64,000 bases of DNA from UBA1723 sp045629285 (GTDB lineage Bacteria > Bacteroidota > Bacteroidia > Bacteroidales > Paludibacteraceae): the NCBI GenBank assembly GCA_045629285.1, contig JAZQQY010000014.1, positions 1 through 64,000 on the forward strand, given 5' to 3'. Under the pieces are notes generated by a model. That model was given only the letters and a program-made list of their open reading frames with translations, was not told where the DNA came from and did not search any database. Made by a program: the position numbers and the translations under genes. Below are positions 17,563-26,441 of this stretch, piece after piece (the stretch's first letter is position 1; each line of letters starts with the position of its first letter).

Positions 17563-20271
17563 ATGGCTAAAGAGCATTATACAGGACTTAATAGTCAGGA
17601 AGTTCTTGATTCAAGAGCAAAACACGGATCCAACATCCTTACTCCACCGGAGAAGGAGTCTTTATTTGTGAAGTTCTTGGAGAAATTCAAGGATCCTCTC
17701 ATTATCATCCTGCTTATCGCTGGAGCCTTGTCAATAGGAATTTCAATCTACGAATATTTCCAACACCCGGATCCAACAGTATTTTTTGAACCGGTCGGAA
17801 TTTGGGTCGCCATCTTCCTTGCCACAGGTATGGCATTCTATTTCGAATACGCTGCCGACAAAGAATTCGAGGTCCTTAATCAAATAAACGACGACGAGCC
17901 AGTTCAGGTAATCCGCAACGGCATCACGACTGAGGTTCCACGTAAAGATGTGGTAGTTGGCGACATCGTCATTCTCGTGACCGGTTGTGAAGTGCCGGCT
18001 GACGGAGAATTGTTAGAAACCACCTCACTAAACATCGATGAAAGCTCACTTACAGGCGAGCCTATATGTTTGAAAACCACAAACAAAGAAGATTTTGACC
18101 CGAATGCGACATTCCCGTCCAACCACGCCATGCGAGGAACAAAAGTGATGGAAGGACACGGAATCATGCGTGTGTTTGCCGTGGGCGACCACACTGAAAA
18201 CGGAAAAGTCTTCACTGCAGCACAAATTGACAACACAGTCAAAACTCCACTAAACGAGCAGTTGGATGGCCTTGGCAACCTGATCGCCAAAGTCAGCTAC
18301 GTAATCGCCGGACTAATCATAGTCGGACGAATCGGCATGTATTTCATCGACAACGACGGATTCTCTTGGTTTGGTGACGGCGATACAGCAGGGTTCGTAA
18401 CAGAAGTATTGCAGGCATGTATGGTGGCCGTTGCGCTTGTGGCTGTTGCCGTTCCCGAAGGTCTACCAATGGCAGTGACATTGTCGCTTGCATACAGTAT
18501 GCGTGCGATGCTTAAGACCAACAACCTTGTCCGCAAGATGCACGCCTGCGAAACAATGGGTGCGACAACTGTAATCTGTACAGATAAGACTGGCACGCTT
18601 ACCCAAAATAAGATGCAGGTTCACGAGACAAAGTTCTTCAATCTGCAGTCAAGTCAAGCACTCATCGGCGACGAAGCAAGCAATCTTATCGTAGAAGGTA
18701 TCTCCGTCAACTCCACAGCCCTACTTGATCTTTCCGATGCCAACAACCCAAAAGCATTGGGTAATCCAACAGAGGGTGCTCTACTTCTTTGGCTTCACAA
18801 ACATAAGTTTGATTTCGAGAAGATAAAAGAGGCTGCAGAGAAAGTGGATGAGATTCCGTTCTCCACAGAACGCAAATACATGGCTTCACTCGTCAAATCT
18901 CAGTATTTGGACGGCAAGAAAGTGTTGTATTTGAAAGGAGCGCCAGAAATTGTACTTAGTCTTTGCGCAAACATTGCAGGCGGAGAGAATCTTCAGTCAA
19001 TCAACGAGACACTGCTTAAATACCAGAACCAGGCGATGCGAACACTTGCATTCGCTTATCAGATTGTAGGAGACGGAGAGGTTGCCATCAGCAGCGACAA
19101 CAAACTGGTTGCCAACAACCTGACATTCATGGGAATAGTTGCGATTGCAGACCCAGTGCGCAAAGAGGTTCCGGAAGCAGTCAACAGTTGTATCGACGCA
19201 GGTATAGACATCAAGATCGTTACCGGAGACACTACAGCAACAGCAAGAGAGATCGGCCGTCAGATTGGTCTTTGGAAAGATTCTTACGGAGAAAATAACA
19301 TTATCACCGGACCCGACTTCGCCGCTCTTTCTGACGAAGAGGTTTACAATAGAGTCGAAGAGATAAAAATCATCGCCAGAGCACGTCCGCTTGATAAGAA
19401 AAGATTGGTGGAGACGTTGCAAAAGCGCAATCAGGTCGTGGCCGTGACTGGAGACGGAACAAACGATGCTCCAGCATTGAAAGCCGCCCACGTCGGATTG
19501 TCGATGGGAGACGGAACAAGTGTGGCAAAAGAAGCGTCGGACATAACAATCATCGACAATTCATTCTCTAGTATCACACGTGCTGTGATGTGGGGACGTT
19601 CACTATACCAAAACATCCAGAGATTCATTCTTTTCCAGATGACAGTGAACGTGGCTGCATGCCTTATCGTGCTTGTCGGAGCATTCATTCCAGGCATCAA
19701 ATCGCCATTATCTGTAACTCAGATGCTATGGGTCAACTTAATCATGGATACATTCGCTGCTATGGCATTAGCATCACTTCCACCTTCGATGAAAGTGATG
19801 CAGGAGGCACCAAGATCAAGAGACGCGTTTATCATCAACAAACCGATGATGAAATTCATCCTTACAGTCGGAGTATTCTTCTTCGTTGCCATGATGGGAA
19901 TGCTATTCGTAATGAAAAATAACGAAATCACATTCGAGAGCGGCATCCTTGGCATGACATCTGGAGGCAAAACACTTCCAGCCTACGAGTGCAGCGTCTT
20001 CTTCACAACATTTGTCATGCTTCAGTTCTGGAACATGTTCAACGCCAAAGCATTCGCCACAGGCAAGAGTGCATTGCATTTCAAAGAGTGTAAAGGATTC
20101 CTTACTATCGCAGCGTTGATCTTCTTCGGACAGTTATTGATTGTCAACGTCGGAGGAGCCATGTTCAACGTCACACCGCTCAACATCATCGACTGGCTTC
20201 TAATCGTAGGAGCGACATCTGTAGTGTTGTGGATTGGAGAAATAATGAGAATGCTAAATGCTAAATGCTAA
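17563..20271 (+). CDS. Calcium-translocating P-type ATPase (PMCA/IIB type)
   Basis: A 902-residue P-type ATPase with the full set of family motifs: LTGEP (actuator domain), PEGLPMAVT in transmembrane helix 4, DKTGTLT with the phosphorylated Asp at residue 341, KGAPE in the nucleotide domain, GDGTNDAPALKAAHVG (hinge), and a C-terminal group of four to five membrane helices. The helix-4 sequence VAVPEGLP is that of Ca2+ pumps. It exports Ca2+ across the inner membrane. The last residues (MLNAKC) and the stop codon are encoded by the 7-bp tandem repeat that follows. Confidence 0.88.
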   Translation: MAKEHYTGLNSQEVLDSRAKHGSNILTPPEKESLFVKFLEKFKDPLIIILLIAGALSIGISIYEYFQHPDPTVFFEPVGIWVAIFLATGMAFYFEYAADKEFEVLNQINDDEPVQVIRNGITTEVPRKDVVVGDIVILVTGCEVPADGELLETTSLNIDESSLTGEPICLKTTNKEDFDPNATFPSNHAMRGTKVMEGHGIMRVFAVGDHTENGKVFTAAQIDNTVKTPLNEQLDGLGNLIAKVSYVIAGLIIVGRIGMYFIDNDGFSWFGDGDTAGFVTEVLQACMVAVALVAVAVPEGLPMAVTLSLAYSMRAMLKTNNLVRKMHACETMGATTVICTDKTGTLTQNKMQVHETKFFNLQSSQALIGDEASNLIVEGISVNSTALLDLSDANNPKALGNPTEGALLLWLHKHKFDFEKIKEAAEKVDEIPFSTERKYMASLVKSQYLDGKKVLYLKGAPEIVLSLCANIAGGENLQSINETLLKYQNQAMRTLAFAYQIVGDGEVAISSDNKLVANNLTFMGIVAIADPVRKEVPEAVNSCIDAGIDIKIVTGDTTATAREIGRQIGLWKDSYGENNIITGPDFAALSDEEVYNRVEEIKIIARARPLDKKRLVETLQKRNQVVAVTGDGTNDAPALKAAHVGLSMGDGTSVAKEASDITIIDNSFSSITRAVMWGRSLYQNIQRFILFQMTVNVAACLIVLVGAFIPGIKSPLSVTQMLWVNLIMDTFAAMALASLPPSMKVMQEAPRSRDAFIINKPMMKFILTVGVFFFVAMMGMLFVMKNNEITFESGILGMTSGGKTLPAYECSVFFTTFVMLQFWNMFNAKAFATGKSALHFKECKGFLTIAALIFFGQLLIVNVGGAMFNVTPLNIIDWLLIVGATSVVLWIGEIMRMLNAKC

Positions 20272-20285
20272 ATGCTAAATGCTAA
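20251..20285 (+). repeat. Five perfect copies of a 7-bp tandem repeat (ATGCTAA)
   Basis: ATGCTAA repeated five times, spanning the last codons and stop (TAA 20269-20271) of the Ca2+ ATPase and the spacer before the inhibitor gene. Each unit contains an ATG and a TAA. Confidence 0.95.
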
Positions 20286-20292
20286 ATATGAA

Positions 20293-20787
20293 ATGAAAAG
20301 AATAATAAAAAAGATATTGGCATTTTCCTCAGCCATTGCAATGGTGGGGTGTTCACAAGTGCAAGGAGGACGCATGGAGAGCAGAAAAATAGTAAAGAAT
20401 ATCAAAGCAGAAAAAGACACTGTTATGCCAGAAAATGACGAGGTGGGGCTTTCTTCGTTCTTCCCTAACGATTCTGTATTTAACGAAACGGTTTCAGTTA
20501 AGTCAGGAAAGATCTTTATGGTCGGCAAGACCAATCCTACCACTGGTTACGACTGGGAGATGAAGGTTGAGACAGCCGACAGCACAATCTTGCGATTCGA
20601 CAAATCGTTTGACGTGACACCTGTTGAAGAATCAAGACCAATGATGTGCGGAGCTCCGTCGCTAAGACGATATGAGTTCATCACAGAGAAAACCGGTGTC
20701 GCTAAAGTCACATTTGAATACAAGCGTCCTTGGGGAAAACAAGAGCCAGAAGCGACAGTCGTTTATAATATCACAATCACCGAATAA
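20293..20787 (+). CDS. Chagasin-like cysteine-protease inhibitor lipoprotein (I42 family)
   Basis: A 164-residue lipoprotein, lipobox AMVGC (Cys20). The domain at about residues 60-164 carries the three inhibitor loops of chagasin/ICP: NPTTGYDW (81-88), a Gly-rich turn MMCGAPS (118-123) and RPWGKQEP (145-152). Family members block papain-like cysteine proteases. ATG 20293 starts the signal peptide; an in-frame ATG at 20272, inside the 7-bp repeat and abutting the ATPase stop, gives seven extra residues. Lies 21 bp downstream of the ATPase, so probably in the same transcript. Confidence 0.75.
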   Translation: MKRIIKKILAFSSAIAMVGCSQVQGGRMESRKIVKNIKAEKDTVMPENDEVGLSSFFPNDSVFNETVSVKSGKIFMVGKTNPTTGYDWEMKVETADSTILRFDKSFDVTPVEESRPMMCGAPSLRRYEFITEKTGVAKVTFEYKRPWGKQEPEATVVYNITITE

Positions 20788-20793
20788 CCAATC

Positions 20794-20820
20794 GTAGAGA
20801 CGCACGGACGTGCGTCTCTG
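20794..20820. repeat. Palindromic GAGACG...CGTCTC hairpin element
   Basis: Arms AGAGACGCAC and GTGCGTCTCT with a 4-nt centre, flanked by GT at the left. Member of the dispersed hairpin family. Confidence 0.7.
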
Positions 20821-20842
20821 AAAATAAAAGTACGGACATTTT

Positions 20843-21256
20843 ATGTGGACTCAAGTAGAATTTTCCCTTAATGAAAAGCGACGTGGATTCCACCTCGTCA
20901 CAAGTGAGATTCTATCTCATCTGCCAGCATTGCCCAAAGTGGGATTGCTCAACCTTTTCATCAAGCACACGTCGGCTGGATTGACCATCAACGAGAACGC
21001 TGATCCAGATGTCCGCGTCGACATGGAGAGCATATTCAACCACATGGTGAAGGAACGTGAGCCCTATTATCAGCACACTCTTGAGGGCGACGACGATATG
21101 CCAGCCCACGCCAAAAGCACCCTCGTCGGCGACAGCCTTACTATTCCAATCACCAACGGCAGATTGAATCTTGGCACTTGGCAGGGAATATACCTTTGTG
21201 AGTTCAGAAACTACGGCGGAGCAAGAAAGATCGTAGCGACGATCGCAGGTGAATAG
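20843..21256 (+). CDS. yjbQ: YjbQ-family protein (UPF0047)
   Basis: A 137-residue protein of the YjbQ/UPF0047 family, recognisable by IKHTSAGLTINENADPDVR and HAKSTLVGDSLTIPI..GRLNLGTWQGIYLCEFR. The fold has a conserved His/Glu metal site. Members have been reported to have weak thiamine-phosphate synthase activity, but the physiological role is unclear. It is separated from its neighbours by two palindromic hairpin elements. Confidence 0.85.
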   Translation: MWTQVEFSLNEKRRGFHLVTSEILSHLPALPKVGLLNLFIKHTSAGLTINENADPDVRVDMESIFNHMVKEREPYYQHTLEGDDDMPAHAKSTLVGDSLTIPITNGRLNLGTWQGIYLCEFRNYGGARKIVATIAGE

Positions 21257-21300
21257 CTCCCGTAGAGAGGTGACGTGATATGAAGTAGATTCAACGACGA

Positions 21301-21320
21301 AGACGCGAGGTCTCGCGTCT
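21301..21320. repeat. Palindromic GAGACG...CGTCTC hairpin element
   Basis: Perfect arms AGACGCGAG and CTCGCGTCT with a GT centre; right flank CTACAA matches other copies. A degraded half-copy (GTAGAGAGG) lies at 21262-21270. Confidence 0.65.
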
Positions 21321-21349
21321 CTACAACCGAACATAAAATTTTTGAACAG

Positions 21350-21940
21350 ATGCTAACAATATACAAAGGAAGACCAGAGGATTTATCTGGCAGACTAGAG
21401 AGAGAAATCCGCGTTTACGATTTGCTCGACTCACTTGGCGTAGAGTATGAGCGACTCGACCACGAGCCAGCAATGACAATGGAGATATGCGCAGAGATCG
21501 ACGCCGCGTTCGAGCGTCTGCCATTGGAAGCATTCAAAGCTGACCAGAGTGAAGACAAAGGCAAACATGCCATCATCTGCAAGAATCTGTTTCTTACCAA
21601 TAAGCAGCATACCAAATACTATCTTCTTATGATGCCTGGCGACAAGAAATTCTTGACCAAGGATTTGTCGGCACAGATCAACTCCGCACGATTGTCGTTC
21701 GCAGGAGAAGACGACATGCTTAAATATCTTGACGTGACACCAGGTTCTGTGTCGGTGCTTGGGCTGATGAACGACAAAGAAAACGTAGTGCAGCTGTTGA
21801 TAGATAGCGACGTGTTGGCAAGCGAATACGTTGGTTGTCATCCATGTATGAACACATCAAGTCTACGAATGTTGGTCAAAGATCTGACAGAAAAGATTCT
21901 TCCGGAACTACATCACGAACCATTTGTTGTTAATTTATAA
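21350..21940 (+). CDS. Aminoacyl-tRNA deacylase, YbaK/ProX family
   Basis: A 196-residue single-domain editing protein. Diagnostic segments are DHEPAMTMEIC, CKNLFLTNKQHTKYYLLMMPGDK (with the conserved Lys), SARLSFAGEDDMLKYLDVTPGSVSVLGLMND and a C-terminal VGCHPCMNTSSL. This is the ProX/PrdX type, which hydrolyses mischarged tRNA such as Ala-tRNA-Pro. It acts free in the cytoplasm, because the synthetase body is not fused. It is followed by a gap of about 140 bp with a promoter for the next gene. Confidence 0.85.
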   Translation: MLTIYKGRPEDLSGRLEREIRVYDLLDSLGVEYERLDHEPAMTMEICAEIDAAFERLPLEAFKADQSEDKGKHAIICKNLFLTNKQHTKYYLLMMPGDKKFLTKDLSAQINSARLSFAGEDDMLKYLDVTPGSVSVLGLMNDKENVVQLLIDSDVLASEYVGCHPCMNTSSLRMLVKDLTEKILPELHHEPFVVNL

Positions 21941-21954
21941 TTTCTCATAAAATT

Positions 21955-21985
21955 TTGTCTTGTTTGTCAAAAAAAACTATTTTTG
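21955..21985 (+). promoter_or_regulatory. Promoter of the 22080 lipoprotein
   Basis: TTG 21955-21957, 20-bp spacer, TATTTTTG 21978-21985. Confidence 0.55.
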
Positions 21986-22079
21986 TATGTCGATACAACT
22001 AATAGGACAAAATTACAGGACGTGTAAAAACTCCGCGTCGTAACAAACATTTTTCAGTTGCTGAGCCAACGATAGGGCA

Positions 22080-23111
22080 ATGAGTAATAGATTGATGAAC
22101 ACGATAGCAACCTTGTTTGCGCTACTTATCGTCTCTTCATGCGTCGACAAGCAGGTAGAACAGGTTCAATATATGCTTGAAGCACCAACATCGAATGAGG
22201 GTGTGGATATCCGTTATTTCCAGAAAAAATTAGATGGAGAGAACGGCCATGACTATGTGGACTTTATGGCCATAGTCTACAAAGAAAAAGACTTCCGTAG
22301 AGACGAGACTCTATATTACTATTCTTCTCAACACAAAACAATCTTAAATCAGCGCAGATTCAGATTCCAGGTGAAGGGAGGAGAACTGATCATGTTCGAA
22401 AACGAAGCTGATACAGTCGGAAGATGTTATCTTTCGGTCAACACCGATGCCAGAGTCATTTATTCAACAGAGCCTAAAGCACCTGGATACATTCCGATCA
22501 CACATACCCATACACTGCAGGGCACACGTAAGGTGAAATTGCAGAAAATGGACGACACAATCAATGTGTATAGTTTCTATACGCCTTATACATACGTGCA
22601 TGAGGAATACTACGACAAGAATTTGAAGCTAGTAAAATTCTCAGAAAGCTACTACGATTTGGATTTCTCTATGGAGCAGATAGATTCAATCTATGCACCT
22701 AAAGAGTTCACTCTACTTCTTCACGAGCAGTTGACATCAGCAGATGAACCAGAGATGCCAGACAGTTGCGCTACAGCAGACTATGTCAAGAAGATGGAGA
22801 AAAGCGTGTTGATGACTGTCGCATTATGGAGAGAGTATATCAACGCAATCGAATTAGATCAGGCAAAAGACTGTACTGAACGTGAAGGAAAAGCATTGTT
22901 CAACTACCTTCGCAACAACTCGTACAGAAATCTGTTCCTAACAAAAGCATTGGAATACTCTAATAAGAAGAGCGAGAATGCAGAAACACTATTCATGTTG
23001 ATGCATTCAGAAATCATCAAGAAATATAAGAACTACTCAAATGTAGTGGATGATTTCCCGTTCCTTGTAGATTATCCTCAATGTAGGAATAGGTTCAAGG
23101 GAACGAAATGA
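22080..23111 (+). CDS. Lipoprotein of unknown function
   Basis: A 343-residue lipoprotein (lipobox LIVSSC, Cys21). The N-terminal half is strand-rich with repeated aromatic residues (YYYSSQHKTIL, FRFQVKGGEL). The C-terminal third is helical and includes an FNYLRNNSYRNLFL stretch. There is no recognisable catalytic motif and I cannot assign a family. It is monocistronic, with its own promoter (21955-21985) and a strong terminator shared with the convergent SPFH gene. Confidence 0.6.
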   Translation: MSNRLMNTIATLFALLIVSSCVDKQVEQVQYMLEAPTSNEGVDIRYFQKKLDGENGHDYVDFMAIVYKEKDFRRDETLYYYSSQHKTILNQRRFRFQVKGGELIMFENEADTVGRCYLSVNTDARVIYSTEPKAPGYIPITHTHTLQGTRKVKLQKMDDTINVYSFYTPYTYVHEEYYDKNLKLVKFSESYYDLDFSMEQIDSIYAPKEFTLLLHEQLTSADEPEMPDSCATADYVKKMEKSVLMTVALWREYINAIELDQAKDCTEREGKALFNYLRNNSYRNLFLTKALEYSNKKSENAETLFMLMHSEIIKKYKNYSNVVDDFPFLVDYPQCRNRFKGTK

Positions 23112-23141
23112 TTAGCGTATATGACGCAAATTGGGCATAAA

Positions 23142-23179
23142 AAAAATGGGGCTGTATCGTTGATACAACCCCATTTTAT
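23142..23179. terminator. Bidirectional terminator
   Basis: Arms AAAATGGGG and CCCCATTTT with an inner TGTATC/GATACA extension; A-run on the left and T-run on the right. Ends both converging transcripts. Confidence 0.85.
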
Positions 23180-23192
23180 ATTTGATAATCAA

Positions 23193-24188
23193 TTAGTGGC
23201 TTAATGTTTTAGCCATGATAGCATCGATCATTGAGCTGCTAGACGAACCGCCAACCTGAGTCGTTGCATCAGCACCAGGGACCTTTCCATTCCACTTCTC
23301 AAGGAACAACATTGTCTCATCATGCTTCCACTGCTTCTCGTTTGTCACAAGAGCCTGAGAAATCTTTGTCTTAGTATACAAGTCGGCGTCAGCCTTTACC
23401 TTTGCTGCCTCTGCCTCCATCTTTGTAACCTCAAGATCTGCCTGAGCTCTTAGCATTGCTGCCTGCTTCTCAGCCTCTGCCTCCTTTACCTGCTTCTGTG
23501 CAGATGCCTCTGCAATGGCAACGTCGGCCTTAGCTGTCTTCTCCATCTGTGTTCTCTTCATTGTCTCCTGGATCTGCTTGTCGAACTCCTGCGACCAATC
23601 CCAGTTGTTAACGTTTAGCTGAGCGATCTCCAAAGGCAGCTTCATACACTTTACGTTCATTTCATTCCATACCTGCTTAGAAATCTGATCCGTGTTCGCA
23701 GTAAGTTCGTAGATACTGTACTTACCGATAACCTCCTTGATTGTAGACTTCACATTTGTCTGGAACAGTTTCTCAAGTGAACTAGCAGTATAGTTCTCAA
23801 CATAGTTTCTTACAGAGGCCTCATCGCTCTTGAAATTGTAGACGATAGCAACCTGCATTCCGATTGTCTGCATATCCTTTGTGATAGCACCATCATCACC
23901 TACTGTAAACGCCATGTTAAGCTGCTGGGGAGTTAGCGGCACACTGATTACCGACTCAATGAACGGTAGTTTACCACTTACACCCGAGTTACGTGGAATA
24001 ACTCGGTCAATCTTACCCATGTTCTTTACTACTGCTGTCTCATTAGGTTCAACAACTGTGAATGAACCACAACCAACAACGATTAAAGCTACGATAACCA
24101 CAACTGCAATCAAGCCCTTTTTTAGGACTGAAGCAACGTTCTTCTCCAATTCTGGATTAGACGGAATTTGAATGTTTCCCATTTTCAT
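23193..24188 (-). CDS. SPFH/Band 7 (prohibitin-like) membrane protein
   Basis: A 331-residue protein with one N-terminal membrane segment (about residues 25-46, ending VVGCGSFTVVEPNETAVV), then an SPFH domain containing VPLTPQQLNM and a long Glu/Ala/Lys coiled coil (about 205-270). The C-terminal tail is low in complexity (GGSSSSSM). Proteins of this class form oligomeric scaffolds in membrane microdomains. It follows pcm by 57 bp and may share its transcript. Confidence 0.8.
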   Translation of the reverse strand: MKMGNIQIPSNPELEKNVASVLKKGLIAVVVIVALIVVGCGSFTVVEPNETAVVKNMGKIDRVIPRNSGVSGKLPFIESVISVPLTPQQLNMAFTVGDDGAITKDMQTIGMQVAIVYNFKSDEASVRNYVENYTASSLEKLFQTNVKSTIKEVIGKYSIYELTANTDQISKQVWNEMNVKCMKLPLEIAQLNVNNWDWSQEFDKQIQETMKRTQMEKTAKADVAIAEASAQKQVKEAEAEKQAAMLRAQADLEVTKMEAEAAKVKADADLYTKTKISQALVTNEKQWKHDETMLFLEKWNGKVPGADATTQVGGSSSSSMIDAIMAKTLSH

Positions 24189-24245
24189 GTTATTTATATA
24201 TTGTTTATTATTTCCTAATACTAAATTCAGAGTCTTTCCGCTACT

Positions 24246-24908
24246 CTATTTCGCATCATTAACACCACTAAGCATCGGCACAAAACTGCACTCTTCCAAT
24301 TTGTCGACAGCAAACTGAGTTTCATCCACACGTCTGACACGATACATATTGCTCACGCCGGATTTATCTTCAACAGGAATGATCATCACTCCTCCGATCT
24401 TCAACTGAGCCATCAACTTGGGAGGGAACTGGAATGCTCCGGCAGTCACGATTATTTTGTCGAACGGTGCGTGTTCAGGCATCCCGTGATAACCGTCACC
24501 ACAAATATTCTGGACTCGGATATCCAATCTTCTGAAAAGAGCTGACGTGATATCGTACAAAGCCTTCTGTCTCTCTATAGTGTAGACATCAACGCCAAAT
24601 GCCACCAAGCAAGCGGTCTGATAGCCGCTGCCGGTGCCTATCTCCAACACCTTCTCTCCTGGGTTCAACTCCAGCAACGACATCTGTCGTGCCACGGTAG
24701 ACGGCTGAGAAATCGTCTGTTTAGCCGCAATCGGCAACGTCATATCTTCGTATGCGGAAGCGATATATGTCTGCTGACAAAACAAGTGGCGCGGCACACG
24801 TGAAATAGCATCCAACACATCGGCAGCGAAGGCAAACTTATTCTCCCTCAACTGCACTATCATCATTCTTCTTCTTGCCGTAAATTTCGGCTCCTCTACA
24901 AAATTCAT
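24246..24908 (-). CDS. pcm: Protein-L-isoaspartate O-methyltransferase
   Basis: A 220-residue SAM-dependent methyltransferase that repairs isoaspartyl residues in aged proteins. Motifs: AYEDMTLPIAAKQTISQPS (substrate region), VLEIGTGSGYQTACLV (SAM motif I), YTIERQ and DKIIVTAG. The start at 24908 is five bases after the rsmG stop, so the genes are translated from one message. Confidence 0.92.
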   Translation of the reverse strand: MNFVEEPKFTARRRMMIVQLRENKFAFAADVLDAISRVPRHLFCQQTYIASAYEDMTLPIAAKQTISQPSTVARQMSLLELNPGEKVLEIGTGSGYQTACLVAFGVDVYTIERQKALYDITSALFRRLDIRVQNICGDGYHGMPEHAPFDKIIVTAGAFQFPPKLMAQLKIGGVMIIPVEDKSGVSNMYRVRRVDETQFAVDKLEECSFVPMLSGVNDAK

Positions 24909-24913
24909 CCCTA

Positions 24914-25543
24914 TTACTTCATCACGTACACTACACTCTTTGTAGCGAAAAACTCCTCTTCAAAATAATTAGTAAGTGATTCACTCATGGCGTTTCTTCC
25001 AAGAGGTTTCAATTCCTCTGTCAAATCACCGCCCTTCAATGCTATGACACCGACAGGAAGTGCCGATGATGCCTTTGGCTTCAATAGCGGACGAGCCAAC
25101 TTCATAAGTTCTGGCATCTGCATCACAGCACGACTCACGACATAGTCGTATTGACTTTTCACCTCCTCAGCACGCAAATGCTCACCTTTGATATTCTTCA
25201 AACCGATAGCCTCAGCTACGGCATTGAGAACCTTGATTTTCTTACCGACTCCGTCGATGGCATGGAATTTCACATTAGGGAATATAATTGCCAACGGAAT
25301 AGCGGGAAAACCTCCGCCTGTACCAAGGTCAAGGATCTCAGTACCGTCGACAAAATTCGTAAATTTTGCTATTCCCAACGAATGAAGCACATGGTGCTCG
25401 TAGAAATTGTCCATATCCTTGCGTGAAATCACATTGATCTTTGAATTCCAATCCTGATACAACGCATCAAGAGCAACGAATTGTGATTTCTGCTCCTCCG
25501 AAAGTTCCGGAAAGTACTTTTCTATAATTGATATATCTGTCAT
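24914..25543 (-). CDS. rsmG: 16S rRNA (guanine-527 N7)-methyltransferase
   Basis: A 209-residue methyltransferase (GidB) acting on 16S rRNA. Motifs are NVISRKD near the N-terminus, EILDLGTGGGFPAIPLAI (SAM motif I), AIDGVGKKI and VVSRAVMQMPEL. ATG 25543 is used instead of 25558 because the family begins at ISIIEKYFPEL. It starts four bases after the preceding lipoprotein gene stops. Confidence 0.92.
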   Translation of the reverse strand: MTDISIIEKYFPELSEEQKSQFVALDALYQDWNSKINVISRKDMDNFYEHHVLHSLGIAKFTNFVDGTEILDLGTGGGFPAIPLAIIFPNVKFHAIDGVGKKIKVLNAVAEAIGLKNIKGEHLRAEEVKSQYDYVVSRAVMQMPELMKLARPLLKPKASSALPVGVIALKGGDLTEELKPLGRNAMSESLTNYFEEEFFATKSVVYVMK

Positions 25544-25547
25544 AATC

Positions 25548-26441
25548 TTAATCTGCAAGTAAATATCTTACAATAGACTTTGTAGAGTCCATATATTTAC
25601 ACAACTGTTTGTTTGCGACAGGAATCTTGATGCTTCGTTCTGCCTCAACCCCTAATTCATACGGCGAATATACGAAATAAATCGTATCTTTTGTCAACAT
25701 AAACTTGTCGCTAGGAGCAATCTGTTCAGGTGAGATTCCTTTGCTCTCAAGTCCAGCCTCGTCTGCAACACCATACTTCTTCACCATACAATCAATAAGA
25801 ACACTACGAATATCCTCGACATCCTTTTCTGCAAACAAATCATCAAATTCAATCTTCTCCTTCAGTTTCTTGTCCCAATTACTGTAGGCCAAGCCATAAA
25901 GTGGAGTTCCTCCTTTATTCTCATACGTACCCTTAGCCACACAATAGAGTCTTGTATCCTGATATGAGTTTTTCGTGAATCTTGCTACAGTCCAGTCGAA
26001 ATAGCGACTTTTGGAGAAATCGTTTGCCGCACGGAATTCAGTTTTGAATTTAGTAGCAACAGCTGCAAAATAACCGGTTGTGGCAATCACTGGATCGGTC
26101 ATCGTTCTTTCTGCCGCAAAATTCATTATATCGAAACGAATGTCTGTCACTAGCTTGTCAGAATCGTTTCTTGTCGGCATGGTCAAAACGGTCTTATATT
26201 TCACAAACTTATGCTGTGAATGGTTAGGATCGACATAATAAGCAGTGTCGTAGTTGAAAACCTCATTATCATACATCGGAAGTTTTAGAGTTTCCGGCAC
26301 GACAACAGTATCCTTCTTAACTGTGTCGACAACTGTTTTAACAGTATCAACCACAGGTTCTGGTTCTGGAGTTACTACACTCTTTTTCTGGCATGACGCG
26401 AAGAAAGCAACCGCAGAAACAAAGAACAAAGTCTTCTTCAT
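25548..26441 (-). CDS. DUF3298/RsiV-type lipoprotein (second of a tandem pair)
   Basis: A 297-residue lipoprotein, lipobox FFASC (Cys17), followed by a low-complexity linker with repeated VDTVK and a domain of the DUF4163-DUF3298 type. Supporting segments are GTPLYGLAYSNWD, KIEFDDLFAEKDVEDIR and TIYFVYSPYELGVEAER. Such domains occur in PdaC and RsiV periplasmic regions and bind or process cell-wall components. It shares domain architecture and operon with the gene before it; the start overlaps that gene's stop by one base (TAATG). Confidence 0.7.
   Translation of the reverse strand: MKKTLFFVSAVAFFASCQKKSVVTPEPEPVVDTVKTVVDTVKKDTVVVPETLKLPMYDNEVFNYDTAYYVDPNHSQHKFVKYKTVLTMPTRNDSDKLVTDIRFDIMNFAAERTMTDPVIATTGYFAAVATKFKTEFRAANDFSKSRYFDWTVARFTKNSYQDTRLYCVAKGTYENKGGTPLYGLAYSNWDKKLKEKIEFDDLFAEKDVEDIRSVLIDCMVKKYGVADEAGLESKGISPEQIAPSDKFMLTKDTIYFVYSPYELGVEAERSIKIPVANKQLCKYMDSTKSIVRYLLAD

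Noticed and set aside
18997..19491. Minus-strand frame of 164 codons within the Ca2+ ATPase
   Set aside because: Shadow of the ATPase; low-complexity composition and no plausible start signal.
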